The notes: generated by a model from the letters alone, not told the origin. A stretch of 25,086 nt of DNA from Gamarada debralockiae (GCA_002803225.1 NXFV01001422.1:1-25086); one strand, 5' to 3'. Positions 1-10,879 are shown, numbered from the stretch's first letter. Numbers and translations: made by a program.

Positions 1-634
1 AGACTCTCGTCATGGGATTGCGCGTTATACCTATGAGAAGCCATGTCGACTAAGTATATGCCGTCCAAATTCTTTGTCAATGTCGAGGTGCTGATGCCAA
101 AGTTGCTTGTTTGCCATGAAGGGAGTGCGAAATGACTCGATCAATCATCTTCGCGTGTTAGGAGTGAATCCCTTTGGAAGTTTCCAAGAATTCTACAAGG
201 TTTCGGATAGTTGCATCGCTCCATGCTCTATAGTTGGGTGAATCCGAGAAATATTTCGGATTCTTTGTCTCTTTGCCTGAAGGCACGGCGCGCAAGGTGG
301 GATGAAAGGACTCGATAATAGCCTTTGTCCTCAAGCACAAAGATCGTTGCCAGCGATTGACAATGGCCCTTATCCTTGACCTTGAGTTCCTTTGACCTCG
401 ACAAGAGTGACTGCATCGTTCGGTCGTCGAGAGACTCGAAATGAACAATGGGGAGCCTCCATGTTATATACTCCCAATTAAGGATTCCAACAAGGATTCT
501 GTCAACCCAACCCAACGTCTCCACTTCTCTCTCCCTCTCTTCCAAAAAATTGCAAGCAAGCAAGCCTTCTTCCAATTCTTAGAGACCGATTCTTGCATAC
601 CACAAGGCCAAAACTACAATCCCTTTCCTCAAGC
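1..634. other. Upstream intergenic region with pyrimidine-rich promoter tract
   Basis: I see no gene I can support here. A pyrimidine-rich run at about 520-545 (mostly CT, then an A run) lies about 90 bp before the first usable ATG of the next gene, which is common near fungal transcription starts. Two overlapping minus-strand open frames (158-448 and 228-575) cover the same DNA. The first opens only at a TTG and neither resembles a family I know. The C-terminal end of a gene running leftwards cannot be excluded because the window cuts the region. Confidence 0.4.
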
Positions 635-2440
635 ATGCCGGTCATGCCTACCACCTCGAGATCCCCTGAACACCTCAATCGGAATACTCCCTCCTCACCT
701 ATTAATTTCCAACCCCAGACACAATCCCCATTCCCTGAGCCCCATACAGAAGATGATTACTACTATGAGCCCGTGGCCACAGCCTCCGATGTGTACGATA
801 CCGAGATCGACAATATCTCGGACCTCGATCCCAATGATCCAGCTGCTATCCGTGATTTCATGGCCAGAATAGGTCCTTCTCAGTTCTCTACCCTCGGAGA
901 AATGAGTGATGGTGAGGAGTATGATGGTGATGATGAAGTTTCCGGAGTCAGCATGACATGCTCTGATATAGAGAGAGTCGATCAGGTTGAAGATTTATCT
1001 ATGATTGCCGAAGAGGTCGAAGACGAGAACCATGAAATGACACAGCTCGAGTTCATGCGGTACATTGCTGAAGACTGGACTGTCGACCCAGAGGCCGATC
1101 AGGAGGCTGAACACCCTGCTCTCGCCAAACGAAGCTCCAGCGTCTCGTACGTGTCGAACTTTTCATATCGCTCTCCTCGCTGGACTAGGCCGGACTTCTC
1201 TGTAGAATGCGAAGCCTCAGATGAAGAGACGTCGAACGTTCCAAGATCCCCAACTTCATCACAGGACCTCTCCCCCATCCGAGGTACTCTCGAGTATTTC
1301 GACCACTTCTCCGGACCAACCCACTACCCCGAAGCAGCCCAATTCTTCGCAATCGATTTTAGTACCGACGAATTCATAAATCCCTTCACAGATCCGTCTA
1401 TCTATGTCCAACTACGACCACCCTCACCACCCTCACCATTTACAAGACCAAATGACTACGGCCTCATTGAAAATTGGAACTTCACGAACCGAAACCAGGC
1501 AGTCTCACCAATCTCTCCTCTCTCAAACTACAGCGAGTTTGGAGATGACGGCATTCCAGTTTCCCCGCGCTCAGAATACAGCAGCCGACATAAGAGACGC
1601 GACTCCGGCGTCTTCGCTATCGAAATCGGTAATACGCCTATGATTTTCGAGCCGATGCATGATCATTTCCCTTCTACCTCCTCAGCGTCCTCATCAGAGG
1701 AAGAACTATCCTCAGCCTCAGAGCTCATTGCGCAACTCAACGAACTTCTTTTCAAAAACGCTGCACACGAGTTCTTCTCATTGATCGACGTCGAGGGGTT
1801 GCTTGCTGATTGGGAGAGTGATGGGTATACATTTGAGGATCATGATGGCTTGCATGATTACTGGGAGCTTGAGCACGAGTGGCCATACAGAAACTGGTTG
1901 CCCCATGAACCGAGACAGAGCTGTCATTGTTGTTGGTGTATTGAGTATTGGATGCCGGAGGATGATAAGGAGATGTATCGGCCACATGACTTTGATCGCA
2001 GGTGTTCGTGTCCAGTTTGTCAGAGCTTTCGGTGTCAGGAGAGGGTTCGTGAGATGGAGAAGCGGGAGCAGGAACAAAAGGATCGAGACATGGATCTGGA
2101 TGAAAAGAGGGCAAGGAAGCGCAAACGACAAGACGCCGAGACCCAGAACGAGTGGTCGAAGGCATTCCAGGATAAGCAAGATGCCAGAAAAATTCATGTT
2201 TTGCACCACGAGACCCGAGAATTGAAACTAGCGCAGGCAGCCGAGGAAGACCAAGCGATCATAGAGTCGATGAGAGCTTTTGTTGAAGAGGAACGCAGAT
2301 TCGGTGATCTACCACCTTCCCTACACCAAATCCATAACGATCATGATGCTGGAGAAGCCCCGGAAACAAAGCCGAAGAAGCGCATCCTAGGCCTGTTTGA
2401 CTGTATCAAACGAATGCTACGGGAAGCCCAGTCTCCTTGA
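635..2440 (+). CDS. Hypothetical acidic protein with Cys-rich motif and C-terminal coiled coil
   Basis: Single-exon ORF of 601 aa. The open frame extends up to a TTG at 593, but the first ATG is at 635 (MPVMPTTSRS), with a second in-frame ATG three codons later. Residues 1-400 are Ser/Pro/Asp/Glu-rich and look disordered. A Cys cluster follows: C430-H431-C432-C433-x-C435, then C457-x-C459-x2-C462-x4-C467, which could bind zinc but fits no zinc-finger pattern I can name. Residues about 469-545 are Glu/Arg/Lys-rich, with a basic patch (KRARKRKR) suited to a nuclear signal, and are probably coiled coil. The last 25 residues are basic and amphipathic. I do not recognise the family; a nuclear or scaffold role is only a guess. 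The length of the frame and its coherent composition support a real gene. Confidence 0.7.
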   Translation: MPVMPTTSRSPEHLNRNTPSSPINFQPQTQSPFPEPHTEDDYYYEPVATASDVYDTEIDNISDLDPNDPAAIRDFMARIGPSQFSTLGEMSDGEEYDGDDEVSGVSMTCSDIERVDQVEDLSMIAEEVEDENHEMTQLEFMRYIAEDWTVDPEADQEAEHPALAKRSSSVSYVSNFSYRSPRWTRPDFSVECEASDEETSNVPRSPTSSQDLSPIRGTLEYFDHFSGPTHYPEAAQFFAIDFSTDEFINPFTDPSIYVQLRPPSPPSPFTRPNDYGLIENWNFTNRNQAVSPISPLSNYSEFGDDGIPVSPRSEYSSRHKRRDSGVFAIEIGNTPMIFEPMHDHFPSTSSASSSEEELSSASELIAQLNELLFKNAAHEFFSLIDVEGLLADWESDGYTFEDHDGLHDYWELEHEWPYRNWLPHEPRQSCHCCWCIEYWMPEDDKEMYRPHDFDRRCSCPVCQSFRCQERVREMEKREQEQKDRDMDLDEKRARKRKRQDAETQNEWSKAFQDKQDARKIHVLHHETRELKLAQAAEEDQAIIESMRAFVEEERRFGDLPPSLHQIHNDHDAGEAPETKPKKRILGLFDCIKRMLREAQSP

Positions 2441-4127
2441 ACGTTCTTCCCTAGCCTCGCATCCGCACCTGCAAGTCGGTAAGTAGCTCTTTGAGAAGAA
2501 CTTACGCAAGAAGAAAGGAAGAAAAGAATAAACAAGAAAACAAACAAAAAAATATAGAGGCCTTCCGATTTTGGAAAATGGAGTCGATCCTGTTCATCTC
2601 GAAGATGAAATACTTAACAAAAAGCATACCAAAGGAGAGGTTAATTGGATTTCTGGGAAAATGGGGTTTGATACAGATATTCAATATAAAACTAGACATA
2701 TCATGTAGTTTCCTGAATTGCTCACTCCAAATAAATGAATAACAAGAGACACTTTCCCAGAGCCATGCCCCGGACTGTCAATTTCCCATTGCTTCTGAAC
2801 GAACGGTTTGGGATCTTATATTCCATTTAATCAGGTACTATGCCTGAAGACCACATCTTTTATCGTGAAAATCATACCACAAGATAAAGAAAAGAGCTAA
2901 AATGTTCTAGGACAGCAACATGAAACTTCATGAATGAAAAACGTGCTTCTTTTCGACCTCCACGGCAATGCCGCATTTTGTGGTGGCCAGAGCCCTCGTA
3001 ATTATGCTCGCCAAAAAATGTTGGTCCCGACCTCGCTTATTTTGCACCCAAAACAAGGTTTTTATTCAACGGAAGGGTGAAAATTTTGAGGGAAGCTTCC
3101 CAACGCCGGGTATTTTGAATTGATCGGCGGATTGCGTACGAGAGGGTGTGATGATTAGCATCCAGTATTGTATCGAGAAAATTTTGCAAGAGCGAAGGAA
3201 TGTTGAGTGAAGTCTGAAAACATCGAAATCTTGGAAGAGGCTGGAGAAGAGATTGGCAGCCCCGCTTCGATGAAGATCCAGTCATGTGATCAGCACTAAC
3301 TCTAGCTACATTTTGACTAGCGTGATAAGGCCTGAGCTATCTCCGCGTCCCACTATTTATCGCACCGGGTCTTGAGCTGGAGACGGGAGAAAGTGGGAGC
3401 TGCATTGTTGAAGATCTGAAATGGTTGCTGCTGAACACAAGGGGTAACCACACTGGTCTCTGATTAGTTGACTCTTCCCACCAACCCCGCATATTGCGTC
3501 TTTTCTCTTTTTTTCTCTTCATCGGGGATTGACTGCTTTTGACAGGGCAGATGCTGCCTCTGTGAGGTCATTGTGAGCAGGGATCCGAGAAACGCAGGCA
3601 TGCACAGCGCCGTTCAACATTTCAGCGAATGAGAAGCCGGCCGGGGGCGACACAGCTTAAATTTATTTAGCACGAGGCGAGACCAACCTTCCGAATTGAA
3701 TCCAATCTGCTGAGCTTCCCCGACTTCTTCCTTTCCACTGTCGAGAAAACAGTGAATAAAAGCTGTCGAAAGTCTCGAAAGTACTTGTTCTCGAGAATCA
3801 AGTACCAAATTCACTCCCTTGAACTCATTCAATTGACTCTGTAAGTACCTCGCCTGTCTCTTGTTTATTCGCCGATGCGCCGACTGTGAAAGCGGATTGC
3901 TGATCGTCAAGTGGGGAAAGCTTCACTGAAGAGACTCGAGCTCTTTCCAACATCAACACACAATTCCGACTCTTGCGAAAGAGCATAAATCAGCTCCATC
4001 ATTCATTTAAGGTCGCTGCGGAATTCTTAGATCGAAATCTTGGAATTTGCCGATCGTGCCATCTTCTTCCAAACCCGCCAACTTCCACATCACACCATTG
4101 AGGCGTCGCCGAACATAGACCATCAAA
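2441..4127. other. Intergenic region and probable promoter/5' UTR of glycogen synthase
   Basis: No coding region is supported; the short frames on both strands look like chance. The first part (about 2510-2560) is A-rich and probably the 3' end of the preceding gene. A long pyrimidine tract lies at about 3497-3522. An AGGGG motif at 3440-3444 matches the yeast stress-response element known from glycogen genes, but a 5-mer is weak evidence. A strong donor-like GTAAGT at 3841 followed by possible acceptors hints at a 5' UTR intron, which I cannot place without transcripts. Confidence 0.4.
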
Positions 4128-6455
4128 ATGACCGAAACGAATAGAGACGTTCGGAATCATTATCTCTTTGAGGTAGCGACCGAAGTTGCCAACCGAGGTA
4201 TGTGACACAATTGCTATTGAGGAGCAGAACCTGACACAGCCAAGTCGGTGGTATTTACTCAGTCATCAAGTCGAAAGCTCCCGTCACAACAGCAGAATAT
4301 GGAGATCGATACACCCTCATCGGGCCTCTCAATAAACAATCGGTAAGTCGCAAATGCGCAAAGCCCCCGAGACATTAACTGATCATTCCAGGCCGCCGTT
4401 GAAGTAGAAGCATTGACTCCCACAAACCCACACCTTGCCGCGACCATCGAAGCTATGGAGGAGCGAGGAATTGGTATGTTGTACGGCAGATGGTTGATCG
4501 AGGGAGCCCCAAGAGTGCTTTTGATTGATACAAAGACCGCATACCGATTTCTCGACGAGTGGAAGGCAGACTTGTGGAACACAGCTGGAATCCCATCCCC
4601 ACCGGGCGATGATGAGACCAACGAGGCAGTAGTATTTGGTTATCTTGTTGCTTGGTTTTTGGGAGAGGTGGGCGCATCCCAAACTCAATCATGCCTGCGC
4701 AGAAACTAATATCCAATAGTTCGTTGCCCACGAGAAGTCCAAAGCTGTGATCGCACACTTCCACGAATGGTTATCCGGCGTAGCTCTTCCCCTCTGCAAA
4801 AGGCGACGAATCGATGTTACAACGATTTTCACAACTCATGCCACCCTTCTCGGTCGATACCTCTGCGCCGGTTCTGTCGATTTCTACAACAACTTACAAT
4901 ATTTTGATGTAGATGCAGAGGCTGGCAAGCGTGGTATCTACCACAGATATTGCATTGAGCGAGCAGCTACCCACTCCTGCGATGTTTTCACAACCGTCTC
5001 CCATATCACTGCATACGAATCCGAACATCTCCTGAAGCGTAAGCCAGATGGGGTGCTTCCAAATGGTCTCAATGTCACAAAGTTCTCCGCCATGCACGAA
5101 TTCCAAAATTTACATCAACAAGCCAAGGAAAAGATTCACGATTTCGTCCGAGGGCACTTTTATGGGCACAACGACTTCGATCCCGAGAACACACTTTACT
5201 TCTTCACTGCCGGCCGATACGAATACAGAAATAAGGGTGTGGATATGTTCATTGAGTCGTTAGCACGTCTGAACCACCGCCTTAAGTCATCTGGATCGAA
5301 AATGACTGTTGTGGCTTTCATCATCATGCCAGCGCAAACACAGTCATTGACAGTCGAGGCATTAAAGGGACAGGCAGTCATTAAGTCATTGCGGGATACT
5401 GTTGATGTTATTGAGCGAGGTGTTGGAAAACGGATCTTTGAGCGGGCTTTGAAGTGGCACGATGGAGATGCGATGCCTGACGACAAAGACCTCATCACCA
5501 GCCAAGACCGAATCCTGCTCCGCAGACGGTTATTCGCTATGAAGAGACATGGCCTTCCTCCGATCGTCACCCACAACATGGCAAATGATGCGGAGGATCC
5601 AATTTTGAATCAAATCCGCCGAGTCCAGCTTTTCAACCACCCCTCTGACCGAGTCAAGATTATTTTCCACCCCGAATTCTTAAACTCCGCAAACCCCGTC
5701 CTACCAATGGATTACGACGAGTTCGTTCGAGGTACCCATCTCGGTGTTTTCTCATCCTACTACGAACCATGGGGCTACACGCCAGCCGAATGTACCGTGA
5801 TGGGAGTTCCCAGCATCACAACCAACTTGTCAGGATTCGGATGCTACATGGAGGAATTGATCGAGAACTCCACCGACTACGGAATCTATATCGTAGACCG
5901 CAGAATGAAGGGTGTCGACGACTCCGTCAACCAGCTCACATCCTTCATGTTCGATTTCGCCGGCAAATCGCGTCGCCAACGTATCAACCAGCGAAACCGA
6001 ACTGAGCGTCTGAGCGATTTGCTGGATTGGAAACGAATGGGCATGGAATACGTCAAGGCTCGCCAACTGGCGCTCCGAAGAGCATATCCAGCCTCATTCG
6101 ACGGCGAAGAAGAAGAAGACGATTTCATCCCAGGCGTGGAGCAGAAGATTTCGCGACCATTCTCCGTACCAGGCTCTCCTAGAGATCGCTCGGGAATGAT
6201 GACACCGGGAGATTTTGCTAGTTTGCAGGAAGGAAGAGAGGGTTTGAGTACGGAGGATTATGTTGCGTGGAAGCTGCCGTAAGTTTTGATCACCGAGAAG
6301 AGAGAACGGAATGATTAGGACCTTTACTAATCATTTTGTTCTGTAGTGAGGAGGAGGATCCTGATGAGTACACGTTCCCGCTCACTCTGCGGACCAAACA
6401 ACCAACCGGCCCCACGAGCCCTGCAGATGGGGTCATCACGAATGGCAGCTCATAA
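4128..6455 (+). CDS. gsy1: Glycogen synthase (GT3 family), five exons
   Basis: Cytosolic glycogen synthase, which transfers glucose from UDP-glucose to growing alpha-1,4-glucan. Exons: 4128-4197, 4245-4342, 4392-4667, 4720-6278, 6347-6455, giving 703 aa, close to yeast Gsy2. Introns are 47-68 nt; splicing restores [16 protein letters not shown] at the N-terminus, where UDP-glucose binds. The catalytic Glu pair of GT3 enzymes is E497 and E505 in [16 protein letters not shown]. The arginine cluster that senses glucose-6-phosphate is at about 566-578 ([13 protein letters not shown]). The C-terminal tail keeps the inhibitory phosphosite context: S630 and S634 in [10 protein letters not shown] and T643 in MMTPGD. 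The start has a good CAAAATG context. The small last exon encodes EEEDPDEY and a Ser-rich end. The gene appears intact, and regulation by glucose-6-phosphate and phosphorylation is expected from the family. Confidence 0.97.
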
Positions 6456-6459
6456 TAAA
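6454..6459 (+). terminator. Possible polyadenylation signal of glycogen synthase
   Basis: A perfect AATAAA begins inside the TAA stop codon of the glycogen synthase gene. It may serve as a polyadenylation signal, but it would then sit very close to the coding end, and fungal signals are loose. The real cleavage site could be further downstream. Confidence 0.25.
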
Positions 6460-7088
6460 AGTGGTGCATCAAGGAGCAGGGGCATTGTTATTGAAGTTGA
6501 AATACCCAAATTGCCGTTGTAGTCTTGATGGGTTGGGAACTTCGACATGGAGGTCGGAAGGGTCTGGAATGAGGGAGAACTTGCATGCTGAGAAAATGGC
6601 AAAATGGAAACAGAAAGGATGAAGTGGGTCGATCACTAATCATGTACCAAGATTCTTTTTTTCGTTCTTTTTTCCCGATCATTGCGCGGGTTGCTGGTTG
6701 CATAGGTACAGAGTTCGATTCTTTCCTTACCGCTGTTTCTGCATGCATCAATGGGAAATATCAAACTGTACTCTCGTTTTGATAGTTTAGGAATTGAAGT
6801 CCTGAAACCACGTAATCCAAGCTTCGCAGTCCTACTACTGTCCTCTCGTCTTTAACGTAAGTTCTCAAACCTCCATATAGGCCAGAGCCTAATCACTCAC
6901 TTCCAACCAGCACCTCATTCGACCTCCTTCCTCCTCCCCATTCACCGCTCCTTGAAATTTAGTATTAAACCACCCACTCTCCCCCTTCACACTCAACAGG
7001 CTAGCACGAAGCGATCAAGTAACACATATCCTGCGGCTTCGCACGTCTTTGATGCGGAATCACAAACTCCTCTCCAATTGATTGTGGA
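6456..7088. other. Intergenic spacer
   Basis: Spacer between glycogen synthase and the LTR-like insertion. It holds pyrimidine-rich stretches (about 6900-6995) and T runs near 6655-6675 but no coding region or RNA gene that I can support. Confidence 0.4.
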
Positions 7089-7347
7089 TGTTGAGTCAGT
7101 ACTCTAGCTCAGAAGCCGACTCGAGAGTTCTTGTTGTAGACCTATGGCAAGACCGAGAGCAACGGAGTAGCCGTCGGCAAGGCCGAACAGCTATGATTAA
7201 GCTGTAGATATAAGGGAGAGACTGGTAGCTCTTCTAGAAAGCAATCAAGCAAACACGTATCACCCTGAATTCGTCTTTAGCCTTGTAGCCAATCAAACGT
7301 CATATTCCGCTGAACTAATCTCGTTATCTTGACAGGCGTTCAAGACA
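7089..7347. mobile_element. Probable solo LTR in the transcription-factor promoter
   Basis: A 259-bp segment begins TGTTGAG and ends TTCAAGACA, so it has the TG...CA ends of LTRs. It is flanked by an exact direct repeat: ATTGTGGAT at 7081-7089 and again at 7347-7355, which leaves TTGTGGA on each side outside the TG...CA ends. Inside there is a TATAAGG box at about 7209 followed by a region rich in CAATCAAGCAA-like sequence, as in fungal copia LTRs. LTR elements usually leave about 5-bp target duplications, so the longer repeat is unusual and part of the match may be chance. No internal retrotransposon genes are next to it, hence solo LTR. Confidence 0.5.
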
Positions 7348-7486
7348 TTGTGGATCACGTGACATAAGCTGCTCTCTTATCGCCTGGTTCACGTAGTAGG
7401 TATTTAAGCTAGCTTTTAGAGTTCAGCTCTTCCACGTTTCTTAAGTTCCAGAAAATTGAACGTAGACTTCCAAATTTAGACTATAG

Positions 7487-7528
7487 ATGGAGTACAACGT
7501 GCCCATCGCACTAAAGGCATCGACATGA
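7487..7528 (+). promoter_or_regulatory. Upstream ORF overlapping the transcription-factor start
   Basis: A 13-codon ORF starts at ATG 7487 and ends with TGA at 7526-7528. The stop overlaps the main start codon at 7525 in an ATGA arrangement. If the transcript starts upstream of 7487, ribosomes would translate this ORF first and reach the main ATG only by leaky scanning or reinitiation, which would lower or condition expression. Whether the mRNA includes it is unknown. Confidence 0.45.
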
Positions 7529-9285
7529 CCGAGAATATCAAAAAGAGAAAATCTCATTCAAAGGCCAAAACGGGGTGCAAAACATGTGAGTACCCTTACT
7601 TATTGACCGAACATGACGTTAATGGTATCCTCATTTAGGCAAGTCAGTGTCGTAACCAAAGTTTTATCTGAGAAGTCGAAATCAGGTCCTGCTAGGGGCC
7701 CGAGACCGACTCACCGCTCAGCCTTTCTGCAGTGCGCACAGCTGATCGACGATATAGGAAACGGCATGTGAAGTGCGACGAAGCCAGGCCAGAATGTGGA
7801 CGATGTCTAAAGTTTGGTTTCGATTGCGATGGATACCAGGAGGCATCTGTCACCTCTAGACGTCTTGCGCCGATTGCGCCCAAATTCCACTCTTTTGGAT
7901 CTCTCGTCAGGAGCGATGGATACCAGGAGGCATCTGTCACCCCTAGACGTCTTGCGCCGATTGCGCCCAAATCCCACTCTTTTGGATCTCTCGTCAGGAG
8001 CACCGGTACAAAGATATAAGTCCCAATCCCAGAATTTCAAGGCTGATAGAATACAGATTCAATGTCATTCCCTGTGCCTCTTTCTCTCAAATCAGGTACC
8101 TCGTTCAACAACAATACAGAATACCAATACTTCTCCCTCTTGTGGTGCTTTCAGATGAAGAGCAGTACTACCCCTTCCAACGCTTTCGAATGGGACTTGT
8201 TGTCCAGAGTGATTCCGCAAATTTGCTTGGGGCAGGAGTTTGGCAAGCACATTGCGATAGCCCTTGGCGCTTTGGACAAGGCTGCACAAGGCTCCTCTAC
8301 AGACCCAGCCCGCAGCAACAAACATCACGAGTTTGCGCTGAAGCATTACGGGAATGCTTTAAGGCTTCTTCGGGAGCAGTGGTCCGATCTCAGTCCTCTA
8401 GACGAGTACAAGACGCAAACCGCTCTCGTCGCGTGTGTCCTACTCGGCTGCTTTGAGAATGCGCATGGTGGGTTCAAAGCAGTCCTTCCACACGTCCAAG
8501 CAGGAGTCAGGATCCTGTTTAACTTTCTGGAGGACCGACGGAAGAGAAACTTGGTGTCTGTTAGCATGGGCTCGTCAATCATTGACGATCAGCTATTGGA
8601 TTTGTACCTGAATCTCGAGTGTCTCGTTCAATGGTGGACTGGCAAGACCGTCGTCCCTAGAGGCGCTTCCTACAGAGTCGGTGATGATACCACTGCTCTC
8701 GCGAATATGCCCTCCGAGTTCTCCTCGCTCAGACAGGCGAGAAGATATTTGGATCTTATCCGCCGCCGCTCGCTGTATTCTCTGCCCTTACCATCATCGT
8801 CCTTTCAGGACCTGTACTTTGGTGTTCGTATGGATGGTTCAAATCATAAAATGTCACCAGAAAACGATCGATGGTACGATGAATTAGTCCAGCGTTGGCA
8901 AGATTCTTTCAACCTACTGCTCGAAAAATGTCGGAGAGATGGATCCGATGCGATACATTGGAAGACAGTAACATACTTTGAAATGAAGCTGCTCATAATG
9001 GATCTTGAGCGACAAACTTCCCTCACGGGCAGCCACTCGAACACAACAATGATGGAGCGTTGCGTGAAGATTAGCAAACTGGCAAGTCAGGTTCTCGAAC
9101 CCAGTGACGAATTTATAGGTCGGGGCCCAACAATGCCACGTTACAATATGCTACTTCAGGAGATCATATCGCCCTTGTTCCGAACTGCTGATCGGTATGA
9201 GTCTCCGTTGATAAAGGACATTGCGAATGATCTGCGAGAACGATTCGCTGGTACGGAAGTCCTCGATTGGAAAATGCAGACATAA
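7525..9285 (+). CDS. Zn2Cys6 fungal transcription factor
   Basis: Likely nuclear transcription factor of about 513 aa with an N-terminal binuclear zinc cluster: C18-x2-C21-x6-C28-x6-C35-x2-C38-x6-C45. Residues 46-103 are two tandem copies of a 29-residue block, followed by a linker. The rest (about residues 105-513) resembles the fungal Zn2Cys6 C-terminal regulatory region, with an AIALGALDKAA segment typical of it. Proposed exons: 7525-7585, 7639-7642, 7758-8005, 8057-9285. Intron 3 (8006-8056) removes three in-frame stops and keeps the frame. The 5' splicing is uncertain. A single intron 7590-7757 also keeps all six cysteines but gives CEKRHVKC, whereas two introns around a 4-nt exon give the more usual CKKRHVKC. 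The target genes cannot be inferred. A probable LTR lies 177 bp upstream and an upstream ORF overlaps the start. It could be a decaying gene if the splicing fails. Confidence 0.78.
7828..8001 (+). repeat. 87-bp in-frame tandem duplication in the transcription factor
   Basis: Two adjacent 87-bp units, 7828-7914 and 7915-8001, differ at only two positions by my reading (Ser to Pro and Phe to Ser). Each encodes 29 residues starting DGYQEASVT and ending SLVRS, immediately after the last zinc-cluster cysteine. The near identity says the duplication is recent and the length keeps the frame. It lengthens the linker between the DNA-binding domain and the next region. Confidence 0.95.
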
Positions 9286-10314
9286 GATCGGGGCATCAGT
9301 CGCTTGCAGAAAGGCGATATGAGCTGGAACTGCATACGTGGAGGACAGAAAGATTGGAGACGTGGAGAATTGGAGATGCCGGAACTCGTTGAGAGACGGA
9401 GATGGAACAGCAGAGACAAGGAAACGGTGTAGTGTGATGATAGACGACTGTGTTGATCAGTCGAACTCTGTGGAGAGAAATATGAGGGATTGAAGAGCGG
9501 TATTGAAGTGTTGTCGTGCTGAGAACCAATGAATCTGCGTACATACCTGTTGGCTGCATCCAGATCGACAACTTTTCCAAAAGCTTGAATTGTCGATCCA
9601 GAGACTTGACTGCCGGAGACTCTGAAGTTGAGCTCTAAGGATAGAGATTCGTCGGTACGTGAGCGGAAGTGAGTGTTGATCATGAACCGGTTCCGAAGAG
9701 CTCTCTTTACCCGATGTCGTGATTGAGAAAGTCATATGTAGATCTTTTCAAATGGAGGGCAAGCCACAACTTTGTGTTGGTAACTCGAGACGGGTCGAGG
9801 ACGGAGGATAGGATTTTCAGGGACTTTCAACTACAGTTAAACAAACTATTCCCCTGCCGAATCGACGCCGTTAAATAATGAGGCTCATCGCAAGACGCAC
9901 GGATAGTTCCAGTCATCAATAGTTCTAGACGATAGGAGCCCGTTCCCGTTGCTTTGGAAAATTCTATTTCGAGATCGTAACTTCATGAGGTCCACAACCC
10001 ACGGTCTTCATCGTCATCGAGATGTATTTTGACCGAGAAGAAGGGACGTGAATAAAATGAAAATGAAACAGGCGTATATGACCCGGGAAATATATTCCAG
10101 CACAGACACTATGGCGGGATCGACGCAAAAGCTCGGTTTTCTTGCAATATGGTCACGTGATATACGAGAAGTAAAGAGAATGTAGTTGGATTGTTAAGGC
10201 TATGAAGATATTAGAGATACTAACGAACAAACCAAGTACAGTAGTCTGTAATTATAGACAGAAATCTCCCTATTACTCATAGAACACATCGCAATGTTCA
10301 AGTGATCTCTGAGT

Positions 10315-10332
10315 CATGTGACGCGTCACATG
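10315..10332. repeat. 18-bp perfect palindrome
   Basis: CATGTGACGCGTCACATG is its own reverse complement. It contains ACGCGT, the core of the yeast MCB element, flanked by CATGTG/CACATG E-box-like halves. It could be a binding site for a dimeric factor or part of a transposon end. No gene starts close enough to assign a target. Confidence 0.6.
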
Positions 10333-10754
10333 TCTCATGGTCATACCCTGCGAAAGCTTCCAATTTCCCACCTAAATCCGCGAGACCCGTGACCTCACGA
10401 GCAGGGGCAATTTCGCAGAGATTACAGTTCGATGACGGCCCTAGGCGTGATATCATGAGGGCAGCGATAGCACGCCGCGCTCGCGCGCCCTCTATCAATG
10501 TCTATCGAAGCTCTCCAGACCTAGTTTGTATACTTGCAAGGCTCTTATGTCAAGCCCTTAGGCATACACACGCTAATATTACTTATACAAGTAAAAGTAG
10601 AGCTACAATTGATATTACGAAGCTACGATTAAAGCTGTTTAGGGGACCTAGTGTACCGTGCAGAGCTTCCCTCCTAGTAGCAAGTACCTCCTAGGAGACT
10701 AGGTTAATAAGAACAAGCTGCTGCTCTTTCTTAAGGAGGAAGTCGCCTGTAATA

Positions 10755-10787
10755 GGCGATTCACATGGGCGATTTCATATAGGCGAT
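10755..10787 (+). repeat. Three spaced GGCGAT motifs
   Basis: GGCGAT occurs at 10755, 10768 and 10782, with 13- and 14-bp spacing, two of them followed by T-C-A-like sequence. The regular spacing resembles operator-type direct repeats, but chance or a decayed tandem repeat is equally possible. Confidence 0.3.
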
Positions 10788-10879
10788 CAGGTGACATACG
10801 TGACAGCGCTGAAGATCGAACCTGGAATTACGCTAATGTTGAGCTCTGGCACAACAAATGCAATGGCCTTAAGAGTTAA

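Noticed and set aside
158..575. Two overlapping minus-strand frames upstream of the first gene
   Set aside because: The longer has no recognisable motif and the other opens only at TTG. They overlap each other and the likely promoter.
441..872. 143-codon plus-strand frame from ATG 441
   Set aside because: It overlaps the 601-aa gene in another frame, is Pro/Ser-rich, and starts in what is probably promoter or leader.
1752..2225. Frames on both strands inside the first gene
   Set aside because: They are shadows of the coding frame; their composition mirrors its biased codons.
9156..9735. Minus-strand frames of 175 and 92 codons at the end of the transcription factor
   Set aside because: They run antisense to real coding sequence, are Ser-rich and carry no motifs.
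10800..10840. tRNA B-box-like CGAACCTGG on the plus strand
   Set aside because: The flanks do not form a T-arm and no A-box or acceptor stem is present.
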